Origin: Paenibacillus oryzisoli
GTDB taxonomy: Bacteria > Bacillota > Bacilli > Paenibacillales > NBRC-103111
Assembly (NCBI RefSeq): GCF_001653565.1
Contig: NZ_LYPB01000089.1
Span: 38,851 to 102,850, forward strand
Length of the DNA: 64,000 nt
Direction: 5' to 3'
Below the pieces are notes generated by a model. The model was given only the letters and a program-made list of their open reading frames with translations. It was not told the DNA's origin and did not search any database. Shown one piece after another: positions 53,828 to 61,937 of this stretch; the stretch's first letter is position 1, and every line of letters starts with the position of its first letter. The position numbers and the translations under genes were made by a program.

Positions 53828-54496
53828 TCATAGCCTCTCCCTTATTAACATAAACGCTTCCGCTGCATCAAACCCCGAAGCTGCCCCTCTTAAATAGGCT
53901 AAAGATTTAATCGCTTTTTCACTCCTTGGGAATGGAAATTCACCCATTTCACTTGCAAACACATTCATTATTTCTATTTTTTTATTAAGGAAAGTACTGA
54001 TGTCGACAAATACATTTGGTGAAAAACCGTTATTGTCTGGATTTACTCCAAAATCAGTTTCCGATAAAGTTTCGTACACTAGCACCCGATTCACACTTGG
54101 ATAACGAAACCACTTCGTACAAGAAATTGTCGCATCAAAAACAGCAGCATGATCCGAATGAGCATCCCCACGATAAGGGACTAAGCAAATTGTAGGCTGA
54201 ATTTTTTGAAAAATCTTACCAATCTCTCCAACGAGCTTGTACATTGGAATAGAATCTAATTGTGTAGTTGGGAACTTTAGTTGATGGACTGTAGTAAACT
54301 GATAAAGCAATGACGTTTTCTCAATCTCCTCTTCTCTACAATTGATGCGCTCTTTAGAGAATCCATTTTCTTCATTTATATGTGTGACGATCAGCCAATG
54401 AATTTCATCACCATTTTCTAAATGCTTTAATAATGTTCCACCACAGCCTAGCGTTTCATCATCTGGATGAGGTGCTACTACCAAAACCTTATTCAT
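53828..54496 (-). CDS. PIG-L/LmbE family deacetylase
   Basis: A 222-residue zinc-dependent hydrolase. VVAPHPDDETLGCGGTLLKH near the N terminus contains the metal-binding PHPDDE motif, and YRGDAHSDHAAVFDA near residue 110 the second histidine site. The family removes acetyl groups from N-acetyl amino sugars. Placed between legI and the formyltransferase, it could free an amine for formylation. The start overlaps the formyltransferase stop by four bases. Confidence 0.88.
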   Translation of the reverse strand: MNKVLVVAPHPDDETLGCGGTLLKHLENGDEIHWLIVTHINEENGFSKERINCREEEIEKTSLLYQFTTVHQLKFPTTQLDSIPMYKLVGEIGKIFQKIQPTICLVPYRGDAHSDHAAVFDATISCTKWFRYPSVNRVLVYETLSETDFGVNPDNNGFSPNVFVDISTFLNKKIEIMNVFASEMGEFPFPRSEKAIKSLAYLRGAASGFDAAEAFMLIRERL

Positions 54497-55380
54497 AGAT
54501 ATCCCCCTTCTGTTGGGAGTTCATCAAGATCATGTTCAAGAAGGCTTATTATTCCTTCCCCACACTTAATATACACAGTATTATTAGTAACCTTAAGTAT
54601 CTTACCTGGCTCAATATTCTCAGATGTATCATCGGGGTTAACAACTCTTGATTTCCATACTTTCACTTCTTTTTCCTGGTATACAAAATGAGCTCCTACA
54701 TAGGGCTTAGTTAATGCTCGAATTAAATTATATATGCTTTTCGCGGACATTCGCCAATCTATCTGCCCATCCTGCTTATTTCTTTTTCTCCAAGAATTTG
54801 ATTGATCATGTTTCTGAGGGACTTTCTTATACGTATTTTGAATAAGTTGTTCAGTAAAGCTTGGTATTTGTAATAATGCCTTTTCTTCTATTTTTCTATA
54901 AAGTGTGCCCGCATCATCATGATCACTAATTTCAATTTCCTCTTGGCTAATAATATCTCCAGTATCCGCTTCATTCGTCATTAAAAAATAAGTGGATGCC
55001 GTTTTTCTTAGCCCCAACGCTAATGCCCATATAATTGGGTGCCTTCCACGATTTTGGGGGAGTGCCGCTGGATGAAATCCAATAATCCCTTTTTCAGGAA
55101 TATCTAGTACGTCTTGATCCAATAAGTGGGACCAACCTAAACAATAAATAACATCCGGGTTAAATTCTTTTATCCAATCCTTTAACTGAAGATTGTTTTT
55201 TTCATATAGTAAAACTGGGATTTGATACTCACTACATAGTGGTTCTAAAGATTGAAAATCTGCATTAAAGGGGGATTGTTTTTTTGTAACAACACCTACT
55301 ACCTCCGCCTCTGTATCTCTTAAAATACATTGCAGTGCTTTGTAACTAAAAGCGACACAACCAATAAAAATTATTCTCAT
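54493..55380 (-). CDS. Methionyl-tRNA formyltransferase-like sugar formyltransferase
   Basis: A 295-residue protein with a formyl_trans_N domain (about 1-180) and a short OB-like C-terminal domain (about 200-290). GFHPAALPQNRGRHPIIWAL near residue 105 holds the catalytic His, and NEADTGDIISQEE near 137 the Asp. The Asn of the usual N-x-H pair is replaced by Gly. Context between PIG-L and legG indicates a nucleotide sugar rather than tRNA as substrate. Confidence 0.8.
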   Translation of the reverse strand: MRIIFIGCVAFSYKALQCILRDTEAEVVGVVTKKQSPFNADFQSLEPLCSEYQIPVLLYEKNNLQLKDWIKEFNPDVIYCLGWSHLLDQDVLDIPEKGIIGFHPAALPQNRGRHPIIWALALGLRKTASTYFLMTNEADTGDIISQEEIEISDHDDAGTLYRKIEEKALLQIPSFTEQLIQNTYKKVPQKHDQSNSWRKRNKQDGQIDWRMSAKSIYNLIRALTKPYVGAHFVYQEKEVKVWKSRVVNPDDTSENIEPGKILKVTNNTVYIKCGEGIISLLEHDLDELPTEGGYL

Positions 55381-56552
55381 ACATTCACATCCACATCGTA
55401 GAATGTTTTTTTCACTATACCATCAAGTTGGATAGTCTTTAAAATTTGTGCAATTTGCTTCGATGTGTTTCCGTGTCCACCATATTCTGATCTCATATTT
55501 AATAATTGAGAATTGAAATCTTTGGTGAGTGCTTTTTGAATACTATTTTTAATCTCTGTTGCTTGATCATCACAGTCAATAACAGATGCAGTTTTAATCC
55601 GTCCTTTTTGACGATCTCCAATATTAACTGTAGGTTTTTTAAATGCTGGTACTTCAATTAGCCCACTCGAGGAATTGCCTATCACTACATCGCAATGTTT
55701 TATAGCACTTAAATACCTCTTTTGACCTAAAGATGCGAATATTTTGCAACGTCCTTTATTGTTTTCTACATACTCTCCAAGCAATTGATTAATGATTCGA
55801 CCGTTGGTATCTGAATTTGATTTCGTAAAGATAATTGAAGCATTCGGAAAGTAGTCCAGCGCGGCCAATAACTCCTTAACATGTTCCTCTGACGTATTCT
55901 CTTCTAAAGTAACAGGATGATATGTCACTAGGAATGTTTGCTCATTAAATCGAATACCGATGCTTTCCTGTAATTCTTCTTTACTTAATAAATTCAGATT
56001 TCCAATATAGTCAAGACCGGGTGCACCGAAATTAAAGACATTGTCAGGTTGTTCTCCTAACTGAATAACTCTTCTCCGGTATGCCTCAGTTGCAACAAAG
56101 TGAATTTGAGACATTTTCGTAATTGAATGCCTTAAACCTTCGTCAATCAACCCTTCTGTCAATTCTCCACCATGAATATGTGCTATAGGAATTCTAAGAA
56201 TCATCGCTGATTGAACAGCAGAAAAAATTTCAAATCTATCACCAAGCACAACTATTATATTTGGATTTAAACGTTGCAACGTTTCTGCAAAGCTAATTGT
56301 TCCAAGTCCAACTGATTTGGCGATCCCGACTGGAGTGTCACTGGACAATAACATCTCAACTTTTTCATTAATAATAAACCCATCATTTTCGATTTGTTTA
56401 TAAGTTAAACCGAATTCTTGCGACAGGTGCATTCCGGTTGCAACGATTTGAAGATCTATTGACTCATCTTGCTGTAACTCCCTTAAAATCCAATATAACA
56501 ATCCATATTCAGCTCTAGTACCCGTAACTACGCAAATCTTCCTTTTACTCAT
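55377..56552 (-). CDS. legG: UDP-sugar 2-epimerase (hydrolysing), NeuC/LegG
   Basis: A 391-residue GT-B-fold enzyme. VVTGTRAEYGLLYWILREL at the N terminus and GNSSSGLIEVPAFKKPTVN near residue 295 are diagnostic of hydrolysing epimerases of the NeuC/LegG group. It converts the UDP-activated diamino sugar to the free manno-configured sugar used by LegI. The ATG at 56552 is seven bases after AGGTG and overlaps the legC stop. Confidence 0.9.
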   Translation of the reverse strand: MSKRKICVVTGTRAEYGLLYWILRELQQDESIDLQIVATGMHLSQEFGLTYKQIENDGFIINEKVEMLLSSDTPVGIAKSVGLGTISFAETLQRLNPNIIVVLGDRFEIFSAVQSAMILRIPIAHIHGGELTEGLIDEGLRHSITKMSQIHFVATEAYRRRVIQLGEQPDNVFNFGAPGLDYIGNLNLLSKEELQESIGIRFNEQTFLVTYHPVTLEENTSEEHVKELLAALDYFPNASIIFTKSNSDTNGRIINQLLGEYVENNKGRCKIFASLGQKRYLSAIKHCDVVIGNSSSGLIEVPAFKKPTVNIGDRQKGRIKTASVIDCDDQATEIKNSIQKALTKDFNSQLLNMRSEYGGHGNTSKQIAQILKTIQLDGIVKKTFYDVDVNV

Positions 56553-57726
56553 TTGTCTCACCTAGCACCACACTACTTGGTATATTAATCAGTTGCATTT
56601 CAAGGCCTTCTGCAATAGTTAAATCCATTTTCGGATACTCCGCAAACATCGGCAATTTATGCATTAAGGTCCAAGCTGGTCTTGACATGATTCCTTGATC
56701 ATTTAATTTTTCTAATAAATAATCGCGTTTTGTTATATCTGGTTTATTCAATAAAATTGCATTTAACCAATAATTACTTTTCGCAAATTCGGGTTCGACC
56801 ATGAAAGAAACACAATCCACTTCTGTAATAACTTTTCGATAAGAATCAGCCAGTGCTCGTTTCTTAATTAAGAATTGCTCAAGCTGTTCCAATTGCGCAC
56901 ATCCCAAAGCTGCATTAATATTTGGAAGCCGGTAGTTAAAGCCTATTTGATCATGATTAAACGCCCATTTATGCGGAATTTTAGCAGTAGTTGTTATATG
57001 TTTAGCGAACTTCGCCAACGACTCATCATTCGTTAGAATGGCACCACCACCGCCGGTAGTAATGACTTTATTCCCATTAAAACTTAAAGCGGATAGTTTT
57101 CCAAAATTGCCTGTATGTTGACCCTTATAATAGGAACCTAGTGATTCAGCTGCGTCTTCTATGAGTTCTATATGATAATTGGCGCATATTTCCATTAGTG
57201 GATCTAGATCCACAGGATGGCCAAAAGTATGCATGGGTACGACTGCTTTAATACGACGACCCGTTATTTTGTTATAACAATGACCTCGTTTAACTTCGGT
57301 AATATCCCTTAAATAGTTACTTAGCTTGAACGGGTCAAGCCCCAAGGTTCTCATTTCACTATCGGCAAAGTGCGGAATCGCTCCACAATAAGAAACCGCG
57401 TTCGCCGTTGCTATGAATGTAAAAGAAGGAATGAGAACTTCATCATTCTGTTCTACGCCAGCTAATTTTAGACAAATATGTAGGGCTGCTGTCCCATTAA
57501 CAACGGCAATCGCATTATTAACACCTGTATATTCCGCTAAATCTTGCTCAAATCTATCAACGAATTTGCCGACCGAAGAGACCCAGCCTGTATCCAAGCA
57601 TTCTTTCACATATTCCCACTCGTTTCCACAAAAACGAGGTTCGTGCAAAGCAATAAATTTTTGGTCACCAGGTAAAGCTGATGAAACTACTTTCACTAAT
57701 TTGTCTAAATCCCCTGAATCCCTCAT
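56545..57726 (-). CDS. legC: LegC-type aminotransferase
   Basis: A 393-residue DegT-family PLP enzyme that aminates the LegB 4-keto product. IALHEPRFCGNEWEYVKECL, DTGWVSSVGKFVDRFE and the PLP lysine in SFNGNKVITTGGGG near residue 220 match LegC and related NeuB-pathway aminotransferases. It overlaps legB by four bases and legG by eight. Confidence 0.9.
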   Translation of the reverse strand: MRDSGDLDKLVKVVSSALPGDQKFIALHEPRFCGNEWEYVKECLDTGWVSSVGKFVDRFEQDLAEYTGVNNAIAVVNGTAALHICLKLAGVEQNDEVLIPSFTFIATANAVSYCGAIPHFADSEMRTLGLDPFKLSNYLRDITEVKRGHCYNKITGRRIKAVVPMHTFGHPVDLDPLMEICANYHIELIEDAAESLGSYYKGQHTGNFGKLSALSFNGNKVITTGGGGAILTNDESLAKFAKHITTTAKIPHKWAFNHDQIGFNYRLPNINAALGCAQLEQLEQFLIKKRALADSYRKVITEVDCVSFMVEPEFAKSNYWLNAILLNKPDITKRDYLLEKLNDQGIMSRPAWTLMHKLPMFAEYPKMDLTIAEGLEMQLINIPSSVVLGETNE

Positions 57727-58733
57727 ATGTTGTACCGATCCGCTTTATAAGTCGACAGATTATGAGGGTTTGTGAACCACTCTACAGTTTCCCTTAAACC
57801 TCTTTTAAACCCTTCACGTCCACCATACTTTGGTTCCCAGCCTAATATTCGTTTAGCTTTAGCATTATCCGCCCAAAGTCGTTCAACCTCACTCTTTTCA
57901 GGTCGAATTCGCATCTCGTCGGTATTAACCTTCACCTTTTCATTCATGACTTCAGCTATTAATTCAACCGTTTCACCAATTGAGATTTCAAAATTACTGC
58001 CAATATTGATTACCTCACCGAGCGACTGGTCTGATTGTGCGACAGAGATGAAACCGTCCACAGTATCTTTTACAAAGTTAAAGTCCCGCGTCGTATTCAG
58101 AGCGCCTAGTTTAATGTTCGTTAACCCATTTGCAATTTGCGTAATGATAGTTGGGATTACGGCACGAGCAGATTGACGAGGACCGTAGGTATTGAAAGGT
58201 CTAATAATGGAAACAGGCAGACTAAATGAATCGTAAAATGACATCGCAATCTGATCTGCGCCAATTTTAGAGGCCGAATATGGAGATTGCCCTCGTAGTG
58301 GATGCTGTTCAGTGATGGGCACGAACTGAGCTGTTCCATAAACCTCACTAGTTGAAGTATGGACAACTTTTTGAACTTCTAATTCACGTGCTGCTTGTAT
58401 GACGTTTAAGGTACCCTTCACATTCGTGTCTATATACGTATCCGGTGAATGATATGAATACGGGATGGCTATTAAAGCCGCGAGATGTAAAACAACATCG
58501 CAACTCTTCACCGCGACTTTTACGCCGTATGGGTCACGAATATCCCCTGCAAACACATCCAGACTCCCTTTTATGTCATTTGGAGCTTGATCTAACCATC
58601 CCCAAGAATTAAAAGAATTATAAAGTACAAAAGCACGGACATCATGTCCTCTTCGGATCAATTCTTCCGTTAAATGAGATCCAATAAAACCATCCGCGCC
58701 TGTTACAAGAATCTTTTTATTGGTTAAATCCAT
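57723..58733 (-). CDS. legB: LegB-type UDP-GlcNAc 4,6-dehydratase
   Basis: A 336-residue extended SDR. VTGADGFIGSHLTEELIRRG binds NAD and SPYSASKIGADQIAMS near residue 150 has the catalytic pair; NTYGPRQSARAVIPTII is common in this subfamily. It starts the legionaminic route. The ATG at 58733 is seven bases after GGAGG; seven codons upstream is another in-frame ATG without a good site. Confidence 0.9.
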   Translation of the reverse strand: MDLTNKKILVTGADGFIGSHLTEELIRRGHDVRAFVLYNSFNSWGWLDQAPNDIKGSLDVFAGDIRDPYGVKVAVKSCDVVLHLAALIAIPYSYHSPDTYIDTNVKGTLNVIQAARELEVQKVVHTSTSEVYGTAQFVPITEQHPLRGQSPYSASKIGADQIAMSFYDSFSLPVSIIRPFNTYGPRQSARAVIPTIITQIANGLTNIKLGALNTTRDFNFVKDTVDGFISVAQSDQSLGEVINIGSNFEISIGETVELIAEVMNEKVKVNTDEMRIRPEKSEVERLWADNAKAKRILGWEPKYGGREGFKRGLRETVEWFTNPHNLSTYKADRYNI

Positions 58734-58747
58734 TTCATTCCCTCCAT

Positions 58748-59437
58748 CTAACATCGCAATCCCAAATAATACTCAAGTAATACAAAGTCAATCTCGTTAT
58801 CTATATCTAGAGACCGTGCAGAATCCATGATATAAGCCACAGTTTTGTCTGTTAGAAATGATTTACTCTCTTTGAGCCAGTTGCAATTAGCAATGTAGAT
58901 AGCACCATTTAGTATAAATGTTGGCGGCAAATCTTGTCTTCTTAAATACATTGTTTCATTATCATTAACTATTGGTCTTAGATTTCCGTCAATTACTTTG
59001 TACATCCAGTATGGGTTCTCACTTGTTCTGCATACTGAAACACAACATAAAGCATTTTTACTGAAACAATACTCAATTGCATTATCTATATCCTCAACAC
59101 TTCTTAGCGGCGACGTAGGCTGAAGCATTATAACATAATCATAATCCGGTAAGTGATCTAGAGCATGCAATACCGGATCAATTCCTGGCGTATCATCTTT
59201 CGCTAAATTTGCAGGTCTAACAAAAGGAATATCACAACCCCATTGATCTGCAACTTTTATTATTTCTTCATCTTCCGAGGATAAGACAACTCTATCTATA
59301 TACTTTGATTTTTTAGCCTCTTCTATCGTCCATGCAATTAATGGTTTGTCTTGAACAACAAGAATATTTTTCCCTGGAACACCTTTCGATCCACCTCTTG
59401 CAGGAATGAGAGCTAATATTTTTTTGTTTTGAATCAT
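58748..59437 (-). CDS. legF: CMP-legionaminic acid synthetase (NeuA/LegF)
   Basis: A 229-residue cytidylyltransferase. LIPARGGSKGVPGKNILVVQ is the CTP-binding signature, with LQPTSPLRSVEDID near residue 105. It transfers CMP to legionaminic acid to make the activated donor. It overlaps ptmE by four bases. Confidence 0.92.
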   Translation of the reverse strand: MIQNKKILALIPARGGSKGVPGKNILVVQDKPLIAWTIEEAKKSKYIDRVVLSSEDEEIIKVADQWGCDIPFVRPANLAKDDTPGIDPVLHALDHLPDYDYVIMLQPTSPLRSVEDIDNAIEYCFSKNALCCVSVCRTSENPYWMYKVIDGNLRPIVNDNETMYLRRQDLPPTFILNGAIYIANCNWLKESKSFLTDKTVAYIMDSARSLDIDNEIDFVLLEYYLGLRC

Positions 59438-60480
59438 TCAAAAACACCTCTGTACTCGTTATTGGCCTTTTGAAAGTCATCTATCCTCCCAATATCCATC
59501 CAGTATTCTCGAATAGAATAAATAGCTGCCTCTATCTCTTGCTCGGATAATGAGGCAAACAGTGTAGGCATATCATAATAAGTATTCCTAGGTATGTATT
59601 CGATTACATTGGGGTTCAAAACATAAATGCCCGCACTGACATAATACCGTTGTAATGGTTTTTCTACGATGTTTACAAATCTATTTTTCCTCACTTCAAC
59701 TACGCCATAAGGAACCTGATATTCATATTCCCTGACACACATCGTTGCGGCAGTGTTCTCTTTACTGTGAAAATCCACTAGATGCTTAAAGTTTGTTTTT
59801 GTTAACAAATCACCATTCATAATAACTAATGGGGATGTAAGTAACGAAGGTAACAACGATAGCGCTCCTGCAGTACCCATACGCTGATCTTCTCGGATAT
59901 ACCGAATAACGACCCCCCATTTTGATCCGTCACCGAAATAATCTTCAACCATTTCCGCTTTATAATTAACAGATATATAGAACTTCGTAAATCCATAGCT
60001 TTTGAAATTTTCAATTATAGTTTCAAGTAATGGCTTTCCGCCAATTGGTAGCAGCGGCTTGGGACAATTTTCAGTTAACGGCATTAATCTTGTTCCTAAA
60101 CCTCCAGCCATTAACACAACCCAATGATCCATGGGATCCGGTTCCAATATATGATTCAACGTCTCTAAAAAAACAATTCTTCCCTCACTATCAACGATAG
60201 GCAAATGTCGAATGTTTTTTTGCCTCATGACATTCAGTGCTAGTTCTTGAGTATATTCCTCGGTTAAACAGATTGGATTCCGATTCATAATGAAGCCTAC
60301 TGGCTCTTGCAAGGATACTCCTTTTAAGATAGCCCTTCTAATATCACCATCAGTAACCGTCCCAAGTAATTTGTATTGTCTATCTACGATCAAAGCAATC
60401 TGCATAGCAGATGAATCAATAACCCCTAGGACCCTTACAATTGTAGTTTCGAAGGACACAACTATATCTTTCCAATTCAT
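59434..60480 (-). CDS. ptmE: CBS-domain nucleotidyltransferase PtmE
   Basis: A 348-residue protein with two CBS domains (about 8-120) fused to a sugar-phosphate nucleotidyltransferase domain (about 128-345; MAGGLGTRLMPLTENCPKPL). In Campylobacter jejuni PtmE makes the GDP-activated amino sugar that feeds the legionaminic pathway, and the same architecture and linkage are seen here. If so, the Leg route may use GDP rather than UDP sugars. It heads the leg operon. Confidence 0.88.
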   Translation of the reverse strand: MNWKDIVVSFETTIVRVLGVIDSSAMQIALIVDRQYKLLGTVTDGDIRRAILKGVSLQEPVGFIMNRNPICLTEEYTQELALNVMRQKNIRHLPIVDSEGRIVFLETLNHILEPDPMDHWVVLMAGGLGTRLMPLTENCPKPLLPIGGKPLLETIIENFKSYGFTKFYISVNYKAEMVEDYFGDGSKWGVVIRYIREDQRMGTAGALSLLPSLLTSPLVIMNGDLLTKTNFKHLVDFHSKENTAATMCVREYEYQVPYGVVEVRKNRFVNIVEKPLQRYYVSAGIYVLNPNVIEYIPRNTYYDMPTLFASLSEQEIEAAIYSIREYWMDIGRIDDFQKANNEYRGVFE

Positions 60481-60538
60481 TGTGGTTTCCTACTCTCTAT
60501 AAACTACCCTAATATTACTTCCCATTAAATAATAATGA

Positions 60539-60688
60539 TTACGCGGCCTCCTCAATCATTTCAAAAATAAGTTCCTTTACTATACTGGGAATAACCGTTG
60601 TTCCGACCAAAAAACAATGTCCAATACAAGAAGAAAACGCCCACCAAATAGTAACGACTTTCACTTTAAACTTGTTCATTGATAGCAT
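60539..60688 (-). CDS. Possible 49-residue small protein
   Basis: The 445-base gap 60481-60925 contains an uninterrupted 50-codon frame: MLSMNKFKVKVVTIWWAFSS continues through a hydrophobic stretch (CIGHCFLVGTTVIPSIV) and ends in acidic residues. The ATG has GGAG at about 12 bases. A shorter frame, MLPYGVPW, ends on the same TGATG. It resembles nothing known to me and could be chance. It sits immediately upstream of ptmE. Confidence 0.25.
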   Translation of the reverse strand: MLSMNKFKVKVVTIWWAFSSCIGHCFLVGTTVIPSIVKELIFEMIEEAA

Positions 60689-60746
60689 CACCATGGCACT
60701 CCATACGGCAGCATATTAGCCCTTTGTTCATCAGTTATTAAATAAA

Positions 60747-60766
60747 GTCACCTTACATAAGGTGAC
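60747..60766 (-). terminator. Terminator after the PseB-like gene
   Basis: GTCACCTT (60747-60754) pairs with AAGGTGAC (60759-60766) around a four-base loop; on the minus strand it is followed by TTTATTTAATAA. It separates the PseB-like gene from the leg operon. Confidence 0.65.
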
Positions 60767-60925
60767 CTTCCGAATCCATCCTCCTTTTTTCTGCCCTCTT
60801 TTTCTACGTCGCTTTTGCAGCGTCCAGCTTTCTAATTTTTTATTTTCTACTAATTTAATATAGAAACTTTTGGATTTCACTTACGAGTGTATATCCGGTT
60901 GCTGCTAAATAGCTGGATAACTACC

Positions 60926-61918
60926 CTAGATCAACTTTTCAGACAGCAGCCATTCTCCCAAAACCTCTTTACTAATCGAAGCATCTGTTCCTATCGAGGG
61001 TTTTGCCAGTGTTCTAACTGCTTCGTTGTATTCATGGTCGGTAAAATGCGAAGGGATGATGTACATGTCGGGCGTCTCAAACGAACCGATAACCTCGTCA
61101 TCAGACATCAGTTCCTCGTACATCTTTTCACCAGGGCGTAAACCAATCTCTTTAATTTCAACCGACTCAGTGATACGATGTTTTTCGGATACTTTCTCGA
61201 TCATAACCTCAGCCAAATCTGATAAATTAATTACAGGCATCTTCAGAACGAATACCTCTCCCCCCTTAGCTAACTCGTTAGCCTTGAGCATAAGAGAAAT
61301 TGCTTGATTCGGGGTCATCATATACCTTTTCATCATCATATCTGTTACTGTAATGCAATGGTCCTCTAAAATTTGTTTCTTAAACAGAGGAATTACCGAG
61401 CCTCGAGAACACATTACATTTCCAAAGCGTACCGACGAGAATACCGTCTGTTTCGGGCCCTTCTGATATTCGGCCGCGGAAATTAATCGCTCAGAAGTAA
61501 GCTTAGTAGCTCCATACGTGTTTGTAGGAGATATCGCTTTATCCGTACTGGTGAATAGGACCTTCTTTACCTTTGCTGCAATTGCAGCTTGAATCACATT
61601 TTGAGTCCCTAATACATTCGTTTTCACAGCTTCGAATGGATTGTACTCACAAGCTGGTACATGCTTCATCGCAGCAAGATGAAACACATAGTCGATGTCT
61701 TCCATTGCCCTCAGAAGTCTTACCTCATCACGAATATCCCCAATTAAATAGCGGATATTCCTATGTTCCTTAAACTCCTGCTGCATTTCATACTGCTTAT
61801 GCTCATCTCTGCTATAAATACGAACTACAGAAGGACTATAAGACAGAATCGCTTTCAGCAAGTGCTGCCCAATTGTGCCAGTTCCGCCAGTTATTAAAAC
61901 TTTTTTATTTGTGTACAT
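60926..61918 (-). CDS. pseB: PseB-like UDP-GlcNAc 4,6-dehydratase (CapD family)
   Basis: A 330-residue SDR. ITGGTGTIGQHLLKAIL is the NAD site, AAMKHVPACEYNPFEAVKTN near residue 83 and SPTNTYGATKLTSERL near 135 are conserved in PseB/FlaA1-type inverting dehydratases. It would supply the first step of the pseudaminic route, whose other genes lie 22-30 kb away. A related non-inverting or CapE-type enzyme cannot be excluded. It follows the Maf gene by 19 bases. Confidence 0.82.
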   Translation of the reverse strand: MYTNKKVLITGGTGTIGQHLLKAILSYSPSVVRIYSRDEHKQYEMQQEFKEHRNIRYLIGDIRDEVRLLRAMEDIDYVFHLAAMKHVPACEYNPFEAVKTNVLGTQNVIQAAIAAKVKKVLFTSTDKAISPTNTYGATKLTSERLISAAEYQKGPKQTVFSSVRFGNVMCSRGSVIPLFKKQILEDHCITVTDMMMKRYMMTPNQAISLMLKANELAKGGEVFVLKMPVINLSDLAEVMIEKVSEKHRITESVEIKEIGLRPGEKMYEELMSDDEVIGSFETPDMYIIPSHFTDHEYNEAVRTLAKPSIGTDASISKEVLGEWLLSEKLI

Positions 61919-61937
61919 ATGAAATACAGCCCCACTT

